Below, one piece after another: positions 62,516 through 64,000 of a stretch of 64,000 bases of DNA; the stretch's first letter is position 1; each line of letters begins with the position of its first letter. The notes under the pieces were generated by a model that was given only the letters and a program-made list of their open reading frames with translations, made no database searches and had not been told where the DNA came from. The stretch comes from Candidatus Physcousia equi. Its GTDB lineage: Bacteria; Bacteroidota; Bacteroidia; Bacteroidales; Bacteroidaceae. Position numbers and translations under genes: made by a program. The stretch lies in the NCBI GenBank assembly GCA_018065005.1, contig JAGHUD010000017.1, positions 1 through 64,000 of the forward strand, given 5' to 3'.

Positions 62516-63304
62516 ATGAAAAGCAATGTCATAGATGCTATACAGAAGATGGAACAGCAATTGGGGCACACCCTGATGCTGTTGAAATTTCGGCTGATGA
62601 ATCTCTGTGTCAAATCTGAACCCGGTGCGCTTCTCACCGTCAAGGTGCCAGGAGGAGGTGATGAGGATTTAGATATTGAGAAGGTGTGCAACGTGTCCAT
62701 CTTAGATGAAGACAGCCTCATCATCGCTCCTTTTTCCGACAGCGACATGAACAAACTGAGAAAGGCTATTTGGAAGGAACACCCCGAATTTAAACAACGC
62801 ATCGAAACCATCGACCTCAACGAAGCACAAAAACAGGCTGATGAGCTAAAAAATGAAACGACGCCACAGGAACAAGAACGCATGAAGATGCCAGAAACGC
62901 CTATCCCGAGCGTGGTGAAGAACGAGCAAGCGGACAACTTGCTGAAGTTGCTCATCCTGACGGTGCCCGCCGTGGATGACGACCGAAAAAAGATACTGAC
63001 GGATAGCGTGGACGCATTGGTGGATGCCTGCAACCTACGCATGACAGCGCGCATCGACAAGGCGAAAGTTGAGATTGCAAAGTTTCTCGTTGGGCAGGCC
63101 GACGATGAAATAAAAGAAGCCAACGACAAAGTGGAAGAAGCGGCAAAGCTCTACCAAGACGCAGTGAAAGAATCAGAAGAAACAAAGATTAAGGAAATAG
63201 AAGAAGCCTATAAACGCTACTTGGAGAAACACGCCAAAGAGGGCGGATTCGACACTTCAGAAGGCGGAGAGGAGAGTGCTTTCAGCATGACATTTGATGA
63301 ATGA
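62516..63304 (+). CDS. Ribosome-recycling-factor-like protein in the T6SS cluster
   Basis: The 262-residue protein aligns by eye with RRF over both of its domains. Residues 7-44 match the first helix and TxxASP-like turn (IQKMEQQLGHTLMLLKFRL, KSEPGALLTVKV). Residues 57-85 (VCNVSILDEDSLIIAPFSDS) match the domain II strands VASxSVxxxxTLxIxPxDxS. Residues 147-160 (ILTVPAVDDDRKKI) match the VxIPxLTEERRKxL hinge. A charged insertion of about 55 residues (90-145) is extra. At the ribosome-contact site the arginine essential in E. coli RRF (R132) seems to be Ala (RMTAR, 175-179), so true recycling is doubtful. The C-terminus is an acidic coiled coil. The start MKSNVIDAIQ fits better than the ATG 16 codons earlier. 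It overlaps the E1-like gene by 8 bp. Confidence 0.7.
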   Translation: MKSNVIDAIQKMEQQLGHTLMLLKFRLMNLCVKSEPGALLTVKVPGGGDEDLDIEKVCNVSILDEDSLIIAPFSDSDMNKLRKAIWKEHPEFKQRIETIDLNEAQKQADELKNETTPQEQERMKMPETPIPSVVKNEQADNLLKLLILTVPAVDDDRKKILTDSVDALVDACNLRMTARIDKAKVEIAKFLVGQADDEIKEANDKVEEAAKLYQDAVKESEETKIKEIEEAYKRYLEKHAKEGGFDTSEGGEESAFSMTFDE

Positions 63305-64000
63305 TTGTGCAACACTGAAGAATGCCCGAATCATGGTGGTCGGGTGCGGTTCCTTGGGCAATGAATTGCTCAAGGATTTAGTGCTTTTAGGTGTAGAGCA
63401 TCTGGTGCTCGTGGATTTCGATCGGGTTGAGATGGACAACCTTTCGCGCACGGTTCTGTTCACCCCCGACGACGTCGGACGCTACAAGGTGGATGCAGCG
63501 CGCGACCGCCTTCGACAGATGAACGCCAGGCTTGAAGTGGAGACAATCTGTGCAGACATCATCCACGACGTGGGGTTGGGACTGATTGCAGAAATGGACC
63601 TTGTGGTGGCTTGCGTCGACAGCCGCTGGACGCGCTTCATGATCAACCGTCACTGCATGCGAACAGGACGTGTCTGGGTGGATGGAGGCATCACGCAGGC
63701 AGAAGGAAGCGTGCGGGTGTTTGGTGCACAGGTGGCCAACTGCTATGCATGCAACCTCGGGGGAAAGAAACTGACTGAACTGCAACGACGCCTTTCTTGC
63801 TCCCAAACGATACGTCGCATGGAAGAAATGGGACATGTCCCCACGGGACTCATCCCGGCTGCCGTTGTTGGGGCGGTCATGGCAAGGCAGGTCATGGACC
63901 TACTGAATGGTTCTCCCTCGTTGCAAGGACACATGTACAGTTTCGATGCCGACACGCTACTCGGGCACAAGGTGCTTTTTCAGGCTTTTGATGACGATTG
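63297..64000 (+). CDS. ThiF/E1-like (ubiquitin-activating-type) adenylyltransferase, partial at window end
   Basis: The frame is open from the ATG to the right edge (234 codons). It has the nucleotide-binding VVGCGSLG (residues 14-21), LVLVDFDRVEMDNLSRTVLF (acidic and Arg residues of the ThiF family, R51), K64, and DSRWTRFMINRHC (108-120). It also has CYACNLGG (149-156) with two Cys, and RRLSCSQ (C168) followed by VPTGLIPAAVVGAVMARQVMDLLNG. The last blocks match a bacterial E1 subgroup that has a conserved SC as candidate thioester cysteine and is linked to E2/JAB-type ubiquitin-like systems. It activates a C-terminal glycine of an unknown partner by adenylation. Partner genes may lie beyond the edge. 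Confidence 0.85.
   Translation, partial: MNDCATLKNARIMVVGCGSLGNELLKDLVLLGVEHLVLVDFDRVEMDNLSRTVLFTPDDVGRYKVDAARDRLRQMNARLEVETICADIIHDVGLGLIAEMDLVVACVDSRWTRFMINRHCMRTGRVWVDGGITQAEGSVRVFGAQVANCYACNLGGKKLTELQRRLSCSQTIRRMEEMGHVPTGLIPAAVVGAVMARQVMDLLNGSPSLQGHMYSFDADTLLGHKVLFQAFDDD

Noticed and set aside
62230..63129. 299-codon minus-strand frame over the tandem repeat and the RRF-like gene
   Set aside because: Its sequence is a Ser/Cys/His-rich shadow of the repeat and of a convincing plus-strand gene, with no promoter or family signature.

Overview
The window is a chromosomal segment of a Bacteroidales bacterium, most likely Prevotellaceae (Prevotella sensu lato). The evidence is a 16S rRNA 5' end of Bacteroides/Prevotella type, promoters of the Bacteroidetes form (TTTG at -33, 19-20 bp spacer, TAnnTTTG at -7), weak or absent Shine-Dalgarno sequences, a fimbrillin-type lipoprotein, exported proteins with C-termini like type IX secretion tails, and a type VI secretion cluster of the Bacteroidetes subtype. 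The genus is an inference; no database search was possible.

Layout. 1-53 is the 5' end of a leftward rRNA operon, with its leader and promoter to about 317. 714-8790 holds a membrane-anchored AraC regulator, aspartate-semialdehyde dehydrogenase, a CPA2 antiporter and the compact run lolD-like/surE/lpxB. 9009-12461 is a solitary secreted GH95 glycosidase. 12783-19149 is a rightward run parA-parB-DUF5683-lytic transglycosylase-relA/spoT, followed by a MerR-type regulator divergent from alaS. 22577-27304 holds a GT2 glycosyltransferase, a CorA-type transporter, a flotillin-like SPFH protein and its NfeD/OB-fold-like partner. 27550-33272 is topA-aroK-speA-argB. 33783-48778 is a surface-structure locus: two small overlapping ORFs, a fimbrillin-like lipoprotein and a 4277-residue modular beta-helix protein. 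Two identical tRNA-Asn genes, an SH3-like protein and an S41 protease follow.

From 52495 to the right edge lies a type VI secretion gene cluster: sheath genes tssB and tssC, two clear Hcp (TssD) genes, a PAAR-like DUF4280 protein, two further Hcp-like proteins, a 1230-residue VgrG and a second long spike-like protein. The cluster then departs from textbook content. There is a 7 x 21-bp tandem repeat that encodes a perfect heptad coiled coil in the -1 frame of the preceding gene. Next is a divergent ribosome-recycling-factor-like protein. It overlaps by 8 bp an E1-like (ThiF/UBA) adenylyltransferase that runs off the window. The RRF-like/E1-like pair inside a T6SS operon is the best candidate for an undescribed system.

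A 22-bp tandem palindromic repeat family (core TTTCTGCTRCRGAAA) occurs as clusters of four or five units in three intergenic gaps: after the rRNA promoter region, between convergent genes at 25 kb, and beside the tRNA-Asn pair.
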